Positions 28,009 to 40,596 of a stretch of 64,000 nt of DNA are shown piece by piece. The translations under genes were made by a program, and so were the position numbers. The notes beneath the pieces are model-generated. The model did no database searches. It worked only from the letters and a program-made list of their open reading frames with translations, and was not told where the DNA came from. Source of the stretch: Motacilla alba alba (Eukaryota > Chordata > Aves > Passeriformes > Motacillidae); contig NC_052018.1 in the NCBI RefSeq assembly GCF_015832195.1, positions 27,184,115-27,248,114 on the forward strand. The letters are read 5' to 3'. Each line of letters starts with the position of its first letter. Position 1 is the first letter of the stretch.

Positions 28009-28541
28009 TATCCTAGTTTGGATGGGATATAGTTAATTTTCTTCCTAGTAACTGGTACAGTTCTATGTTTTGGATTTAGGATGAGAATAGCATGGATGGC
28101 ATTGTAGTTGTCACTGAGCAGGGCTGACATTAAGTCAAGAACTTTTCAGCTTCTCATGCTCTCCTGCTACTGAGTAGGCTGGGGGGCACAAGGCTGTAAG
28201 AGGACTCAGCTGACCCTGATTCACCAAAGGACAGTTGTGATGCCATGCACAACATACAAAAATGGTGAAAAACTGGCCAGGGGTCTACTGCTTGGGTTAG
28301 TAGCGCAAGCCACTGGGAATCAGTTGGTTGGTGTTGAGCAATTGGTTTCATTTGCATCAGTTGTCTTCCCTGGATTTAATATTTCTCTCTCTCTAAAGAT
28401 TTAATTTCAATCATTAAACTTTTCTCAGCACCCAAATTTTCTTTCTTTTAGCCCTACAATTCTCTCCCCCGTCCCACCAGGATATTAAGTGAGCAAGCAA
28501 CTCTCTGGTGCTTAATTGCTGTCTGGGGTTAAACTTTGACA
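28009..28541 (+). mobile_element. Solo LTR of an endogenous retrovirus
   Basis: I recognise this as a member of a widespread bird LTR family. It begins tatcctagtttggatggg, then atagttaattttcttcctag and tgctatgttttggatttag-like sequence, then acttttcagcttctcatgct. It ends ctctcccccgtcccacc...gtctggggttaaactttgaca. A polyadenylation-type attaaa lies at about 28413. Length is about 533 bp. No internal retroviral sequence adjoins it. The 5' TG appears as TA, and no clear target-site duplication was visible, suggesting age. It is antisense to EYS. Confidence 0.75.
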
Positions 28542-30409
28542 TAGAAATTAAATCTGCAGTGCATTTTTCTCCCAGCTACAGGTTAGAAACAAAAAGAGAT
28601 AACAAAGATATTCTGATATACCCTTGCTAAATAAAGGCTGTGTTTGATGTGTGTTCTGCTTATCTGACAGTTTAGAAACTGAAGGAAATTTTGGGGTTGA
28701 GAATCAAAAGCATCATAATAAAAAAATTATACATCTGACAGCAGCAATGGAATAATTGGGGCAATTCAAAAAAATGAAAGATTTAGATAACTATTGTAAG
28801 GGGGAGATATATTCAGCAAAGACAGGAGAATAGTCTAAGACTGTAAAAGTCTGAATTTTCTTAACATCCATTACATTCAACACAGTTCAACTGGATCAAA
28901 ATTGGTATTATATCAAACAACTATTGTGCATTAATTACCCAGTTTTAAAATCAATTTCTGAATATTTTTTTCCTGATGTGCATTTATTTGAGCTTTTTTT
29001 TTGTCTAAACCCAAATTTTGTCTAAATTTTTATCATGCTAAGCAGTTGGGAATGGAGACTGCAAAAACTCCACCTAAACTGGTGGTGTCTTGGTGCACCT
29101 CTTGATTCATTCTTTATAATGCTGAAAGCCATGATTAGTATTACAATTTCTCCCTAGTCTTTTTTTCCTTTTTCTTTTTTTTTTTTTTTTAATTTGGCAA
29201 AGAGATATTTTTATTGCTAAAAATCACACTAAAAACTTGAAAAACTTGCTGCTTTTGCACAGTTCCTTTCTCTCCCTTTGGTCAGTTACAATTCAGTATT
29301 ACATAGAACAAACCTAAGATTCTTTTAATCTCTCTTAATGAAAGGCACACAGGTACTAACAGAACTAGTATAGATTTTTTTTTTTTATTGACAGAGGTTT
29401 AGTGGAGAAAAACTGAGCCTGGAAGGTAGGAAAACAAACTGGGAATACAGCCAAAACCAACAGAAGCAATATAAAGCTGGGAACTTGGAAGCTACAGATG
29501 TACATAATGAAGGCTGAGGAGAAAGATCTGAATTTCCACATGGTAGCAGGTACTGTGAGAAGGTGTACTTGGCCTACTGTTCATAATTACAGTTACTAAC
29601 AAAGTTGACATATTTAGAGCATGTAAAAAACACTGTCTCAATTATTGTTCATTCCTCAAGCATGAAACAAGTATCACAACCTGACTAAAAAGCATATGTC
29701 CATAGCCAGAGGAGACTGGGAATGCTGCCTAGGTAATAAAATGAAAATGCCAGACTCTTTGATATGCCTTTTGTGTCTTTCCCCTGTGGGTACACATGCA
29801 GAATGTGCATTTTTGTTCTCTATGGCCCTGGGACTTTTGCTTGCAGATGCTTTTCAGTTTTGGACTTATTCAGAAATCATTTAGTGACAGTCATCCCAGA
29901 TGTATAACTAACCAGCAAGTGGCAACAGAGTAAATCAAAAAGTGTATTGCATTTTTCACTGCTGTACAAAATACATTGTTTTTCCTAACAAAAGACAAAA
30001 AAACCCCAAACCAAACCAAAACAAACCCTAAACAAAAAAAAAATCCCAAACACCCCTCCCCACTCCCCCACCCCCAAATCAGCTCAATATATGAAACTCA
30101 GTCTCTTACACTATATTTGTATTTTTGGACTAAGCTAATTTTAAGAGGAAGTTTGATATTTCTGAGCTTATTTTTAAAAATACTGCATATATTTTATTAG
30201 AGTTTGCAAATATTAAAATCAGAAATCATCTGATAATATTAATCTTACATGAGAAATTGCTTACAGTTTTTTGGACCCTAAAATAGTCCTACAAAATCTG
30301 TGAAGTGCAGATACTTGTTTTGAAGGACATTTCAGATATAGCCTACACACTCAAAAACTGAAAGAAGCCAGACCAGTTTGAAAACTTTTGAAATCCTCCA
30401 CCAGTGATC
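28542..30409. other. Intron with T-runs and an A/C-rich tract
   Basis: Between the LTR and the CTTT microsatellite. A run of about 17 T near 29175-29191 is followed by the complement of an aataaa signal about 20 bp away, and a second T-run near 29378 has a similar arrangement. These could be the 3' ends of minus-strand retrocopies, but I recognise no source gene. An A/C-rich tract lies at 29995-30075. Confidence 0.45.
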
Positions 30410-30693
<284 letters not shown>

Positions 30694-31221
30694 CATTGTT
30701 TCTATATCTCTGTGATTTCATTTGAGTGAGGTTCTTGAGCACTACTCAGCACCTTAAGGAACACATATCAGGAAACAAAATATCTTTGTAGTACTCAGAA
30801 TTAAGGAACTGAAAATAACTCCTTACTAGGCTTGTATTTCCTATCTCTAACTAAACTGCATCAAGACAGATGTTACGCTGAGATATAAGTCAAGCTTATC
30901 ATGTAATGAAGGTACCTAAAGCATCTAGGCACTCACCTCTCAAAGAAAACGGCATGGTACTTTCTGTGGTATCTGTCAGTGCACTGCTAACAGCTAGCTG
31001 GTTCCTTCATGATTCAGTTCAGTTCAATAGTATACCCCTGCCAAAAGGCAGATTGTCAGTAAGAACAGTCTAAATTTAGTTTCTGACATCTCTTAGGGCT
31101 TGGGACAATATGCAGAGTTTTTTCCAAGTACAGATGCTGGGTTTCATTGAAGTGGTATGACGTGCAGTGTTATGGACCAGTAAGAGTTAAACTCTTTCAA
31201 TCACTTGGCACATTTTGTCTG

Positions 31222-31255
31222 GCTGTGTTAAATGGATCGCTGTGTTAAATGGATC
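31222..31255. repeat. 17-bp perfect tandem duplication
   Basis: Two adjacent identical copies of gctgtgttaaatggatc. Confidence 0.92.
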
Positions 31256-31787
31256 ACTGATTTTCCAGTGGGCACAAAACCAGGCAAACATATGGACAAC
31301 ATTTATAGGCAATCAGTACATTTACACTTAATTTGAGTATCTCAGCTGACTAATGAGGGACAGACTTAAAGCCAGAGATTTCCAAGCTGTTGTCCATACT
31401 GAGATCACAAACTGCTGTTTCAGAAGACTTGTCCCTTATGAATCTGTTGGCCAAAGAAATTGAAAATTGACCATGTGCTCATATGCTTCTTGTTGTCACG
31501 GTTCTTATGGTTCTGACTCATTAGTGTTTTAGTTTACCCAAGGACTAAGCTTTGGACATGATATTCTCATTGGTCCTCAATTAAATGTGCTTTGTCATGC
31601 AGTGGTGTCAGGGCACACGAATCCAATCACTTTTGAAAGAAACTGAAACAGAAAATGTGCCAACCTAATGCTCTCAATAAGTCCAAAAAATAGCAAGCTT
31701 CTCCCTCCAAACAAGTATGTAGTTTGCAGCCAGCTCTCAAGACTCATTTTTTCACTCTGGGGTTATCTGTGTTGCTTGCTAACGTAG

Positions 31788-31840
31788 TATTACCTTTAAT
31801 TCAGGTAATACCCTTAATTCAGTAATACCCTTAATTCAGG
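31788..31840. repeat. Three-unit tandem repeat (17-18 bp units)
   Basis: Three adjacent copies of a unit close to taatacccttaattcagg, with small differences between copies. Confidence 0.9.
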
Positions 31841-32479
31841 TATACTATAAAATATGAGTGAAAAAGGACAGAATTTTTCCTTCTTGAGTTTTGGAATCTG
31901 AAATGGGTTTGGATTTCTGATGCCTTGTGCTCTGATCAACACATACTATGTTTGCACAGAATGCCACCACTGTGACTACTTCACTCTTTCAGTAAAGCAC
32001 CTACATAACTAAATTTAAAGATCCATTTACAGAACATTTTTTGTTTAAGTAAGAAAAGCATAGAAATGTGACCTTGTCACATATAATCTAGTGACTAGTA
32101 ACTAAAAGTCTGATTCTATGCTCACACAAGTCAATCTTAAATGTTTTTACTCTAAGATTGGATCAAAAGCACTTGAGCTTCCTGTCCTTGTATACTCATT
32201 TGCACTCAAGTTGAACAGTTGTTAAATAAACTACTGCTGCATCTTCTAATGGAGATGTTTTAGTGCGACTTTCTGCTGACGTAATTTTGTCCACCTAAGT
32301 GGTTTCAACAAGTCTGAACCACCCTTTTATCAATTGTCAATGTAAAATATTTCTGCAATGCAGTTCAGGGACTCTATTTTTGTTTCTTTCTGTATCTGTA
32401 AACCATTCCCGTAAAGATTTATATCACTGTTGTGGAAGGTATACATTAAACTGTAGGTGTTTTGATGAGATTCAGGTAT

Positions 32480-32790
32480 CAAGTTTCTGTATTGGAAAAT
32501 CGAGCACTGGAAGGGACTTCTGGAGATTGTCCAGTTCCCCTGTTCCATTGCCCTGTTTACAGCAGGGTCAACTATAACAGGCTGCTCAGAACCACATCCA
32601 GCTGATTTTTTGATAAATCCAAGGATGGATATCTCACTTTGAGGCAATCTATCTCAGAGTTACCTTTATAGTAAAAAAGATTTTCCTTACATTTTAATGG
32701 ACCCAGCATTATTTCAGTTTGTGGCCTTTGCCTATTTGACTGGGGACCACTGTGGACTGAGAAAAGTCTGGCTCTGTCTTCTTTACTTGC
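32480..32790 (-). mobile_element. CR1 LINE 3' end, ancient
   Basis: The plus strand matches the complement of the CR1 3' end: gcactggaagggacttctgg, then agcagggtcaactataacag, then ctgctcagaaccacatccag, and later gtttgtggcctttgcctatt. Many substitutions; no open frame. Possibly the 3' part of the same insertion as the ORF1 relic at 33060-33370, with internal loss. Confidence 0.7.
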
Positions 32791-33059
32791 TGGGGTGCTG
32801 CAGGGTAATGTACTGGCACCTCAGATGGGCACACACTCAGACTAATTTCTCAGAAAAAGTGTGATAGTTTTCTTTATGACTCTGTCCTCTTGGCACCTCC
32901 TTATTTTTGTGTATAGAGAGAAGTGGGCCCTGGCAGTCCCAACATGTTTATCAGAAGGTGTCTCTAGATCACTTGCACCCTTTGCTTGACATCTGAGTCT
33001 GTAATTTCTTCAGTTATGTAAGCAGTTGTTGACCAATAGGATTTATCCACACTCTCTCA
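32791..33059. other. Spacer between CR1 pieces, origin unclear
   Basis: May be a diverged middle part of one minus-strand CR1 insertion, since the flanking pieces have the right order and orientation, but I see no clear ORF2 motif. Confidence 0.35.
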
Positions 33060-33370
33060 AGCACTTCCTCTCATTGTCAGGATTGTAGAGAAAAACCCTG
33101 GAGCAACCATGTCCTTTATCATGCTTCTGGAGACATGGAGTCACCTTTGGTGTGTTCCAGGTCTGCTCTGGCCGTGTCATTAGTACCTACATGGAAGACC
33201 AGCAAGAGACGATGGTCCCAGGGCTGGACAAGCCTTGTTAGTCTCACCACGGCACCCCAAATCCAAGCCCTTGGAAAGCAGCAATCCTGCTTAAATGGCA
33301 GGTAGTGTTGGCAGATGGGGGCCTGCATCCCCAGCATGGAGTCCCCCTGTACTGCCACTTGCTGTTCTCT
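33060..33370 (-). mobile_element. CR1 ORF1 relic with SGNH/GDSL-esterase motifs
   Basis: The minus-strand frame at 33119-33358 reads VQGDSMLGMQAPICQHYL, then VVRLTRLVQ, then LLLVFHVGTNDTARADLEH. GDS (catalytic serine block) and GTND (block with Asn of the oxyanion hole) are hallmarks of SGNH hydrolases. CR1 ORF1 of birds carries such an esterase domain. The C-terminal catalytic Asp-His block is not visible and the frame is short, so it is a fossil. It is 5' material of CR1, which is rarely kept because most copies are 5'-truncated. Confidence 0.7.
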
Positions 33371-33701
33371 GTTGTGCTGCTGAGTGCTTCAGGCTCAGCT
33401 GGTTTGGACACTTTTTTGGCATAACTCCCAGTCCCTCATCTGCTACAAGGAAAGTGAACCTATTCCACATACTCATTAAATAAAAATACATAATGAAATT
33501 CATAAATTCTTTTCATGTTCTGTTGCTTCTTGGTTTCACCTCAGGGGGAGTTCTGATGAAATTCTCTTATATTTTTTTTCTTGGTTTGTTTTTGGGTTTG
33601 GTTGTTTGGTTTTTGTTTTTTTTTTCATTATTCCCACTACAGAAGGTCTAGCAATTCCTGAAAAAAAAGGTGGCATTAATTGGCACTTCCTCAGTTAGGG
33701 G

Positions 33702-33735
<34 letters not shown>

Positions 33736-34984
33736 AAACATGGTGTAATGCAAAGAATTACTTCATGTCTTCATGTCACCTGGTTATCTCAGTCGTTTTT
33801 GTTCTCCAGACACTCAGTGGTTCCACTGAGCATGTGTGAATGAGTGAAAACCAAATATGAAATTCAGAATTTTTCCCAGGGAAATTGCATACTTCAGACT
33901 ACATTATACATATTTGTTAAGAAAGTGAGTTTACATTAATGTGGTGAAGCTTTTGCTTCAAATAATCTGCTTTGCCTATAAAAAGAAACATATTTCTATA
34001 CACATTAAGCTCAAAAAGAGCACTAGATTGAAATATGAGAGATACAGTGTCTGACTAGAACAGAATTAGTCTGGATGGAAATACATTTTATTGAGACATT
34101 CAGGGAGTGCTGGCTGGTATTAAAGTTGTACTGAAACAAACATAGTAAAGCATTTATGCAATATATCAAGTCTTTGCCTTAGCATAAAAATTTCATGAAT
34201 TATTAAAAATGTTAGTAGAGAACTCTAAATAAGCTTTGTTTTTTTATAACAGATCCTAAAGGTGATGAAGATGCCTAACTATTTTAAAGCCTTGGCACCA
34301 TGTCTCAAAGGAGAAAATGCATATATAATTACTGTTTCAGAAAGCTTCTGGTTAGCCACTAGTTCTGATAGCTGTACGTGCAGATGTGTCCCTACTTAGG
34401 GGTTCAATAGCCCTTACAAAATGTGTTTGAAGTCAGGACTTGAAGTAATGTGGGAGAGTAATGGGGAAATATTCAAAGTCTATCATGATTATTGAAAGGA
34501 AACTTTGGTCAAGAGTTTTGATTTCCTTCCAACCACATCTGGCATAATCTTGCATAACAGACCTGCAGAAATTAATTAATATGATTACTCACTAAATGAA
34601 TTAAATGTTTTACCACTGCTTTCAGAGCCAATTCTCCTGTAAAAGGATAAACTATTAGAATAATCTTGAAAATTGCTTTTTCTGGGAAATATCTCAGCAT
34701 ATTTCAGAATTTTATTTTATGCAAATAAAACAGATTCTATACAAACATGGTATATCTTTACTATAATTTGGCTTTTACTTTCTTTCTCTCAAAGAGGTTA
34801 GCTAAGCAACAGAAACAAGAGCAACTGACTCTTACAACAAGTAACTCAGTGCCCAGTAATACAAGACCTGGTAAATTGTCATGGGTGTTCTTCAGCTCCC
34901 TCTTTTCCATTGTCATAAGTGAAAAAGGATAGAGATCAAATGATAACAAATAAACAAACAAATAAATAATACTGCAAGATATGG
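33371..34984. other. Intron with T/G-rich tract and A27 run
   Basis: Contains a T/G-rich tract (about 33571-33626) and a run of 27 A at 33702-33728. No gene recognised. Confidence 0.55.
33702..33728. repeat. A27 homopolymer
   Basis: Uninterrupted run of 27 A. No polyadenylation signal is seen just before it on the plus strand, so there is no evidence that it is a retrocopy tail. Confidence 0.9.
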
Positions 34985-35110
34985 ACCGTGGGCAGGGTCA
35001 GCTTCCACTAGATCAGGTTGTTTCCAGGGATGGGGCATCCATAGCTTCTCTGAGCAACCTGTTCTTGTGACTCATCATACTCACAGTAAATAATTTTTAG
35101 TCTGAATTTT
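34985..35110 (-). mobile_element. Short CR1 fragment (3' region)
   Basis: The plus strand matches the complement of the CR1 ORF2 end: tccactagatcaggttgttt, then cagggatggggcatccatag, cttctctgagcaacctgttc, and cacagtaaataatttttagt. The CR1 3' tail and the rest of ORF2 are missing. Confidence 0.75.
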
Positions 35111-37104
35111 TGAAAAAGAATATTAAAATCTAAAGGAGGATAGATTGAAGAACTCTAAAATAACTAAAAGAAATGGGATAACAAGTCTTTCTCTGGGCTA
35201 TTTTCCTTTCCAAGTGCTACATAATTTTCCTAAGCCTGAAGACATTAGCAGCTAAAGAGACCTAATGAAACTAAAAAATGACCTCCTAGTCTTTGGACGA
35301 CAAATATTAATACATTACTTGTCAGTTGTACATGTTTTATGTGAATTATTTCACTTTTTTCTTTTTTTATACAAACAGAAATAAGAGATTGTTCTTTATT
35401 CCTGCAGATCTTATTTTGTTGTGAAAGAGACACCATACTGTAATTCATAATTGATGGAGTGGGAGTAACATTCACATTTTCTCTAGAAAAGCAAACAAGT
35501 GCAAAGCTATTTAATATACCTTAAGCAAAAGAAAACCCCCTTGCTGCTATATGGATAATGTATTTCATATTTAATGAAATCTTCCAGTTAATTATTGTGT
35601 GTTTTGTGGCAAGGACATATACGGGAAGCTTTCAGAGAGTGACTGAGTACCTATGGATTTCACCATTTAACTTGTTTCAGAACAATTTCCTTGTGGACCC
35701 ATACCTTTCCATGACCTTCTGCTCTCTAGGTCTGCTAAGTACATGCCATTACCTAATTCTCTGCGGCTAAATGTCTTTTTAGAATTCCCTTCCTTATGAA
35801 TCAATAACATTTTTGTAGTTTCAAGTCTCTGTAATACCACTGCCAGTGTTTTAACGTCTTCAAAGGTACAAGCTCTTAATTTCCCACCTCAAGCATAATG
35901 TTAGTGTCCATAGTGTGCACAAATCAAATTTAGGGTTATGCTTTCCACAAGTAAGCCACAATTCTCCAGCTTCTTCCTTATGCTGTGAAGTTCTTCACTT
36001 CTTTCCCTACTGTCACTGATTTTGTCTGTCCAGCCTCGTCACTGTGGGCAAAACTTAAAGCACACCATCTGGGACTACCTTCCTGTATCTTTACCATATC
36101 GATTTGCCTTCTGTTCACAAGTCTCACTGGAAAGCCAATCTTTAACTTTCTCTTAATCTCTATTTCCTCCACTCTGTGACAGTTTTATTCATTCTGTAGG
36201 GTATTTAAAATTTAGTTAAAAAAGATAATAGAAGGCTTTCACTATTGTTGGTTGAACTTACAAATTTATATATATATCTGCATCTTCTTTCAAAAAGATC
36301 TAACTAAAACATGTTAAAATAATGTCATAAATAAAACAAATAAATGGAAATATGATACTTGTTTGCCAAAATCATCTTTCAATTAGATGAGTAAAGCATA
36401 AATATCATAATCACTCTATCCAAGTAATGCATAATACCACAGATCAACACCAAGGACACTATCCTACGTCGGTAAATCAATAGTTAATTTTGTGTATTCC
36501 AATGTCTCTGACTCAACTGGACTTATTAGAGCATAAAGGAGTACACCCAATAATGACTAAGTTTTTAGTCTTTTTACTATTATATCCATTATAGTACAAG
36601 GCAGAGGAGGAAGGCATTTCAATAGATCTTGAAAAAACCTATTATTGAAGGACTATGAAGACACTGTTCCATTTTTTTCACTAAATATAAATGGAAGATT
36701 AAATATTTCGGGGATGGCAAGTCAAATCTTCAGAGCAGCACAGTGAGTTGTATCAGCAGCAAAACTTTGCAGAAGTACTGCTGCAGTTGCTAGTTTTTTG
36801 GGTGAGCTACAACTGCTGTATAGCTCTTGTCTAGTATGTGTAATTGGAAATATGAAACTTATTTGTCCCGCATTCACAGTTTCACACCATGGGTACTCTC
36901 AATGAGGTCAATGCATAAGTTTAAGTCACATAGAAGTCAACTTGAATTTATTTGGGCTGGGAACCATTAAGAGCTTGTCATATTATAACTTGCTGGTGTA
37001 TAACTCTTGGGAAACTGGAATTTTCAGATGCAGTAGAAAATCAGACTCTCCTTATGTTGATGTAGTTGTGTGATTAAACTTTGTATTTTACCTATCCTGA
37101 TCTC
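35111..37104. other. Intron, nothing recognised
   Basis: AT-rich intron. Overlapping 64-codon frames on both strands near 35980-36180 have no recognised domain. Confidence 0.5.
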
Positions 37105-37345
37105 CTACCAGAGAAAGCTAAGACTAGATATTAGGAAAAATATCTTCATTAAAATGGTGTCAATCATTAGAACAGGCTGTCTAGGGAAGAGATTCAGCCA
37201 CCATGCCTCAAGGTATTTACTAGGTGTGTACGCGTGGCATTTGGGGACATAGCTGAGTGATGAACTGGGCAGCATCAGGCTTGCAGTTAGAGTCAACAAT
37301 CTTGGATATCTTTTTCAAAGTAAATTATTCTCTGATTCATCCCAC
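37105..37345 (+). mobile_element. CR1 LINE 3' end, ancient
   Basis: Plus strand: agctaagactagatattagg, then ttagaacaggctgtctaggg, then aaggtatttactaggtgtgt and gtggcatttggggacatagc. It ends around gcttgcagttagagtcaaca with a trailing gattc. This is the CR1 ORF2 C-terminus and 3' UTR, with many changes. Confidence 0.8.
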
Positions 37346-40300
37346 TGTCCAGTTGTTTAATGCCACTCCCCACCTGGAGAGCCAAGGTAAAGTCTGTGAA
37401 ATATATGTTGCAATTAGAGCATATATTGGAATTCTTTCTCACATTCAGATCTTTGGTCTTTGACTTGTATAATAAGGCTGCTGTAATATAACTTTGAAAG
37501 AAAATGGTATTTGATGCAGAAATTATGAAACTCCTGAGATCTCCATCTGTTTTTAAATCTTCCTTTATTGTACTTCACTTACTTCCTATCCTCCAGTTTT
37601 TTACTTTTCAGAGGAGGAAGAGATTGTTGAAAATTAATTTTCAAGGGGATTGTTAATTCATTATCTGTTTTTTACAGCTGCTGAAGGAGAAGGGATGAGA
37701 CTTCTTCCATTTTTATGAATATATGTTGGTTCATTAATCCTCTTTGTGTTGATCTGAGGAATCCTGATGTATAAACAGGTAATATGATTTGGAAAATTTT
37801 GATACACTTTGATAAAGAATACGATAAGAAGGACACAGTATGTGAAATAATATAGTCACAATGAAACTGAATAATGCAATCACTTAGTGACCAAGTATTT
37901 TAGGTCCCCTTCTAGATTCAACTTAAAAGATGATCCACATGAAAGTTACTTCCGAAACATATATGATAAACGTTAGTTTAAGTAATTATACTCCAGAAAA
38001 TAATAGAGAAGGAGAAATTTAGATATTGAATAAAAATGAATTATTATTATTATTATAGCAAAATAATACTAGAAATTCACAATTTCTTTTCAAAATAACT
38101 TTTCTACTTAGCAAGATCCATTCTGGTTGGGAAGGGTGGGGGGGAGGGGTTGAGAGTGAAATTTTCTTACATCGTCTCTTAAAAATGTCAAAGTACAATC
38201 CTGTACTAGAAAAAAAATACTGAAGATTTTGAATTATGTGTATTACCTAACATAAAAATGAATCCTTTCACATAAATGATTGCTGTAATATTGACAACAT
38301 AGGTGAAAACTTTTGAAAAAGCCTGAAAAGGATCAAACACTGAGTTTAATATGACACTTTGCCGTTAGGTTTCTACAGCATTTATTTTCTGTAGATACTA
38401 ACTGTATCCACATTGATGTTTTGAATGTCATGCTTTCTCAGAAACAGTACTTTGAATGGATCTCAGTGATTTGCTGTGCTGTGTTCCATTTAAAACAAAA
38501 TTGCATAGGTCTGTGACAAACAAGGTGAGAAATATACAGGAACTACAGAACAAAAATAAACACAAATAAATCAAGGAAAAACAATGGTTGAAAGACATGT
38601 GAAGAAGAAAAAATGAAATCAGTGTTTCAAATTGTAATGGGCTACTATTCTTTGTCATATTAATTTTTGCCCAAATTATTAAATTTTCCTGGATTAATAT
38701 TTCAACTCATTTGGTGAAGCATAGCCAAAATTCTCAATAGGTAAAAGAGATTAGTTTTTTTAAAAAAATCTGTATTTTTATCCACTTCCTTGTTTTTTAG
38801 GAAGAATGTTGTTTAAACTACATACAGAACTCCATTTTGTCAGTCGCAGTTACAGGATCAGCTGCAGTTAGGAATAGTACCTGTAATGTCAACATTTGAA
38901 ACACTCTCCAACAGAATAAGACAACGCATGAATGGGAGGCATAAAATTAATTTTGTATATATATTTAGAGGAATATATTTAGAGGAATGCTCTCTAGCAT
39001 GACTTTAAGATGGCAATATGTGTCCAGTATGAGATCTTGAAATATTAACTGCAGTCTAGTGGTAGAAAAATACGCATTTATAATAGCATCCAAAGACAAT
39101 AACAAAAGTGTCACAAACTGTGGTCTCCATATCAAGCACTTTATTATGCCCAAGGTGTTGACTAGTTCTTGAAACATGTTAAAAAAACCCTCCAAAATAT
39201 TGTGCAATTCATAAAGTGTTCCAACTGTGTAAAGAAGAAGTAGCTATGGAAATTAGAGAATTTGAGAAAATTCTTTTGAAGCAGCTAAGTTTGGTTCAAG
39301 TTTAGGAAATAGTGACAATTGCAGGTTACCCTCAGGATTTGTCAGGAAAAAAAAATGCAGTTTCTTTATGTAAGTAGTAAGACAAGAAAGCAAGCAAAAA
39401 CAACCAACCAACCACAAAAAAAGCAAATCAATCAAAGAAACCAAGCAAGGGAAACCCCAAAACCCACACCTCTCATACACTTCAGACTTCCTTAAATTAC
39501 AAACACTTTTAGCAATAATGCAGCAGTCAGTGGTACCTACAGGGTTGTTCAGTTCTCCCAAAGTGAAGATTCAAATGGTGGGCAGCTGAACTGTGGATTG
39601 TGCTGCCTACATCCTCTGTGATCTTTGGTTGGTGATTAGATGTTTAGTTCATTCCATATAAAGTCACTTACATTTAAGCTTCATAATACAATTTGAATTC
39701 TACATTTATCAGTTTAGTATTCTCACAAATGTGCCGGTAAAAACTAGAATAAGAAAGAAAAAGCTGTCCTTTCTTCCACTTTTTTTTTTTTTTTAACTGA
39801 TAATTTCTCTGACAGCCTGAGTGCTTCTTAAGGGAAATATTCTTACTGTATGATCTTAGCGTCTCTGTTGAGTACGATGAAAACAAATTGCTTCTTGACA
39901 GATTCCTGGAAGGAGTGACAAAGAACATGGGCCACCTCTGGTGTTGCAGTTTACACCATCTGAATCTCTGTCTTCTTTCCTCTCATGCAGGAATCAGGTG
40001 ATAGAATGATTTTATTTCTAAGACATGTAATTTTTAACACAATTCATATCTCTGAAGTGAATATATTTGTGGAATTTTGAAAATAAATGCTGAAGTACTT
40101 GAAGTAAATCAGTTTTCTTGGGTAAGATAGTTTTTAAGTCCCTTTAAAGACAGTGCAATTGGTGCAAATGAGTATTCCTGTCACTTATAATGAGGTCATA
40201 AACATATCTAGTATAAAATTTTCTGTGCCTTTTGAATTCCCTGTATAACCACATTGACCTAGTAACTGCTTTTAAATGATAAAAACATTCGTCTTTCCCA

Positions 40301-40474
40301 CTGCTTATAAAATTACAAATAAACAAAAATACCAGTGTCTGCAAAGTAAGATTATAAAGACCTTGATATATGGATATATGGATCAAGAGGAGGTTTAGAA
40401 CACAGAAAAAGATTGCTTTAGATGTTAGAATGATAACTTAACAACCATTTTAATTAAAAAAAATTGCTACTAAC
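37346..40474. other. Intron with G-run motif and ATT repeat
   Basis: AT-rich intron upstream (transcript sense) of the 25.8-kb intron's middle. It contains a (TTA)n stretch at 38041-38056, a four-G-run motif at 38129-38149 and an A/C-rich tract at about 39385-39460. Confidence 0.5.
38129..38149 (+). other. Potential G-quadruplex motif
   Basis: Four runs of three or more G separated by one- or two-base loops (GGG-AA-GGG-T-G7-A-GGGG). It lies on the strand that is template for EYS. Only the sequence pattern is seen; folding is inferred. Confidence 0.7.
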
Positions 40475-40596
40475 CAGATGTAGATCAACACATGTAGAAT
40501 TGTGTTCACAAGCGTTGACTATACAGTCATCAATGTCTTGGTCACATTTCAATCCTGCATATCCTGGGTTGCACAAACAATAGAAGCCATCGACAA
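40475..40596 (-). CDS. EYS: EYS exon: end of one EGF and body of the next
   Basis: This is a 122-nt exon entering in phase 1 and ending on a codon boundary, with acceptor ..ctgttgcag and donor gttagt. The split codon formed with the upstream exon gives Ile, then VDGFYCLCNPGYAGLKCD finishes the previous EGF. The rest is QDIDDCIVNACEHNSTC, VDLHL, the first half of a calcium-binding EGF completed by exon 14651. The peptide is very close to the human EYS stretch I recall (VVDGF.CLCNPGY, IDDCILNACEHNSTC, DLHL). The change of exon phase here (1 to 0) breaks the run of 1-1 modules and is matched by the phase-0 acceptor of the next exon, which supports both models. A 25.8-kb intron follows. Confidence 0.92.

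Larger units (their letters stand above)
30694..32479. other. Intron with short tandem duplications
   Basis: Contains a perfect 17-bp duplication (31222-31255) and a three-unit 17-18 bp repeat (31788-31840). Otherwise no gene or repeat family recognised. Confidence 0.55.
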
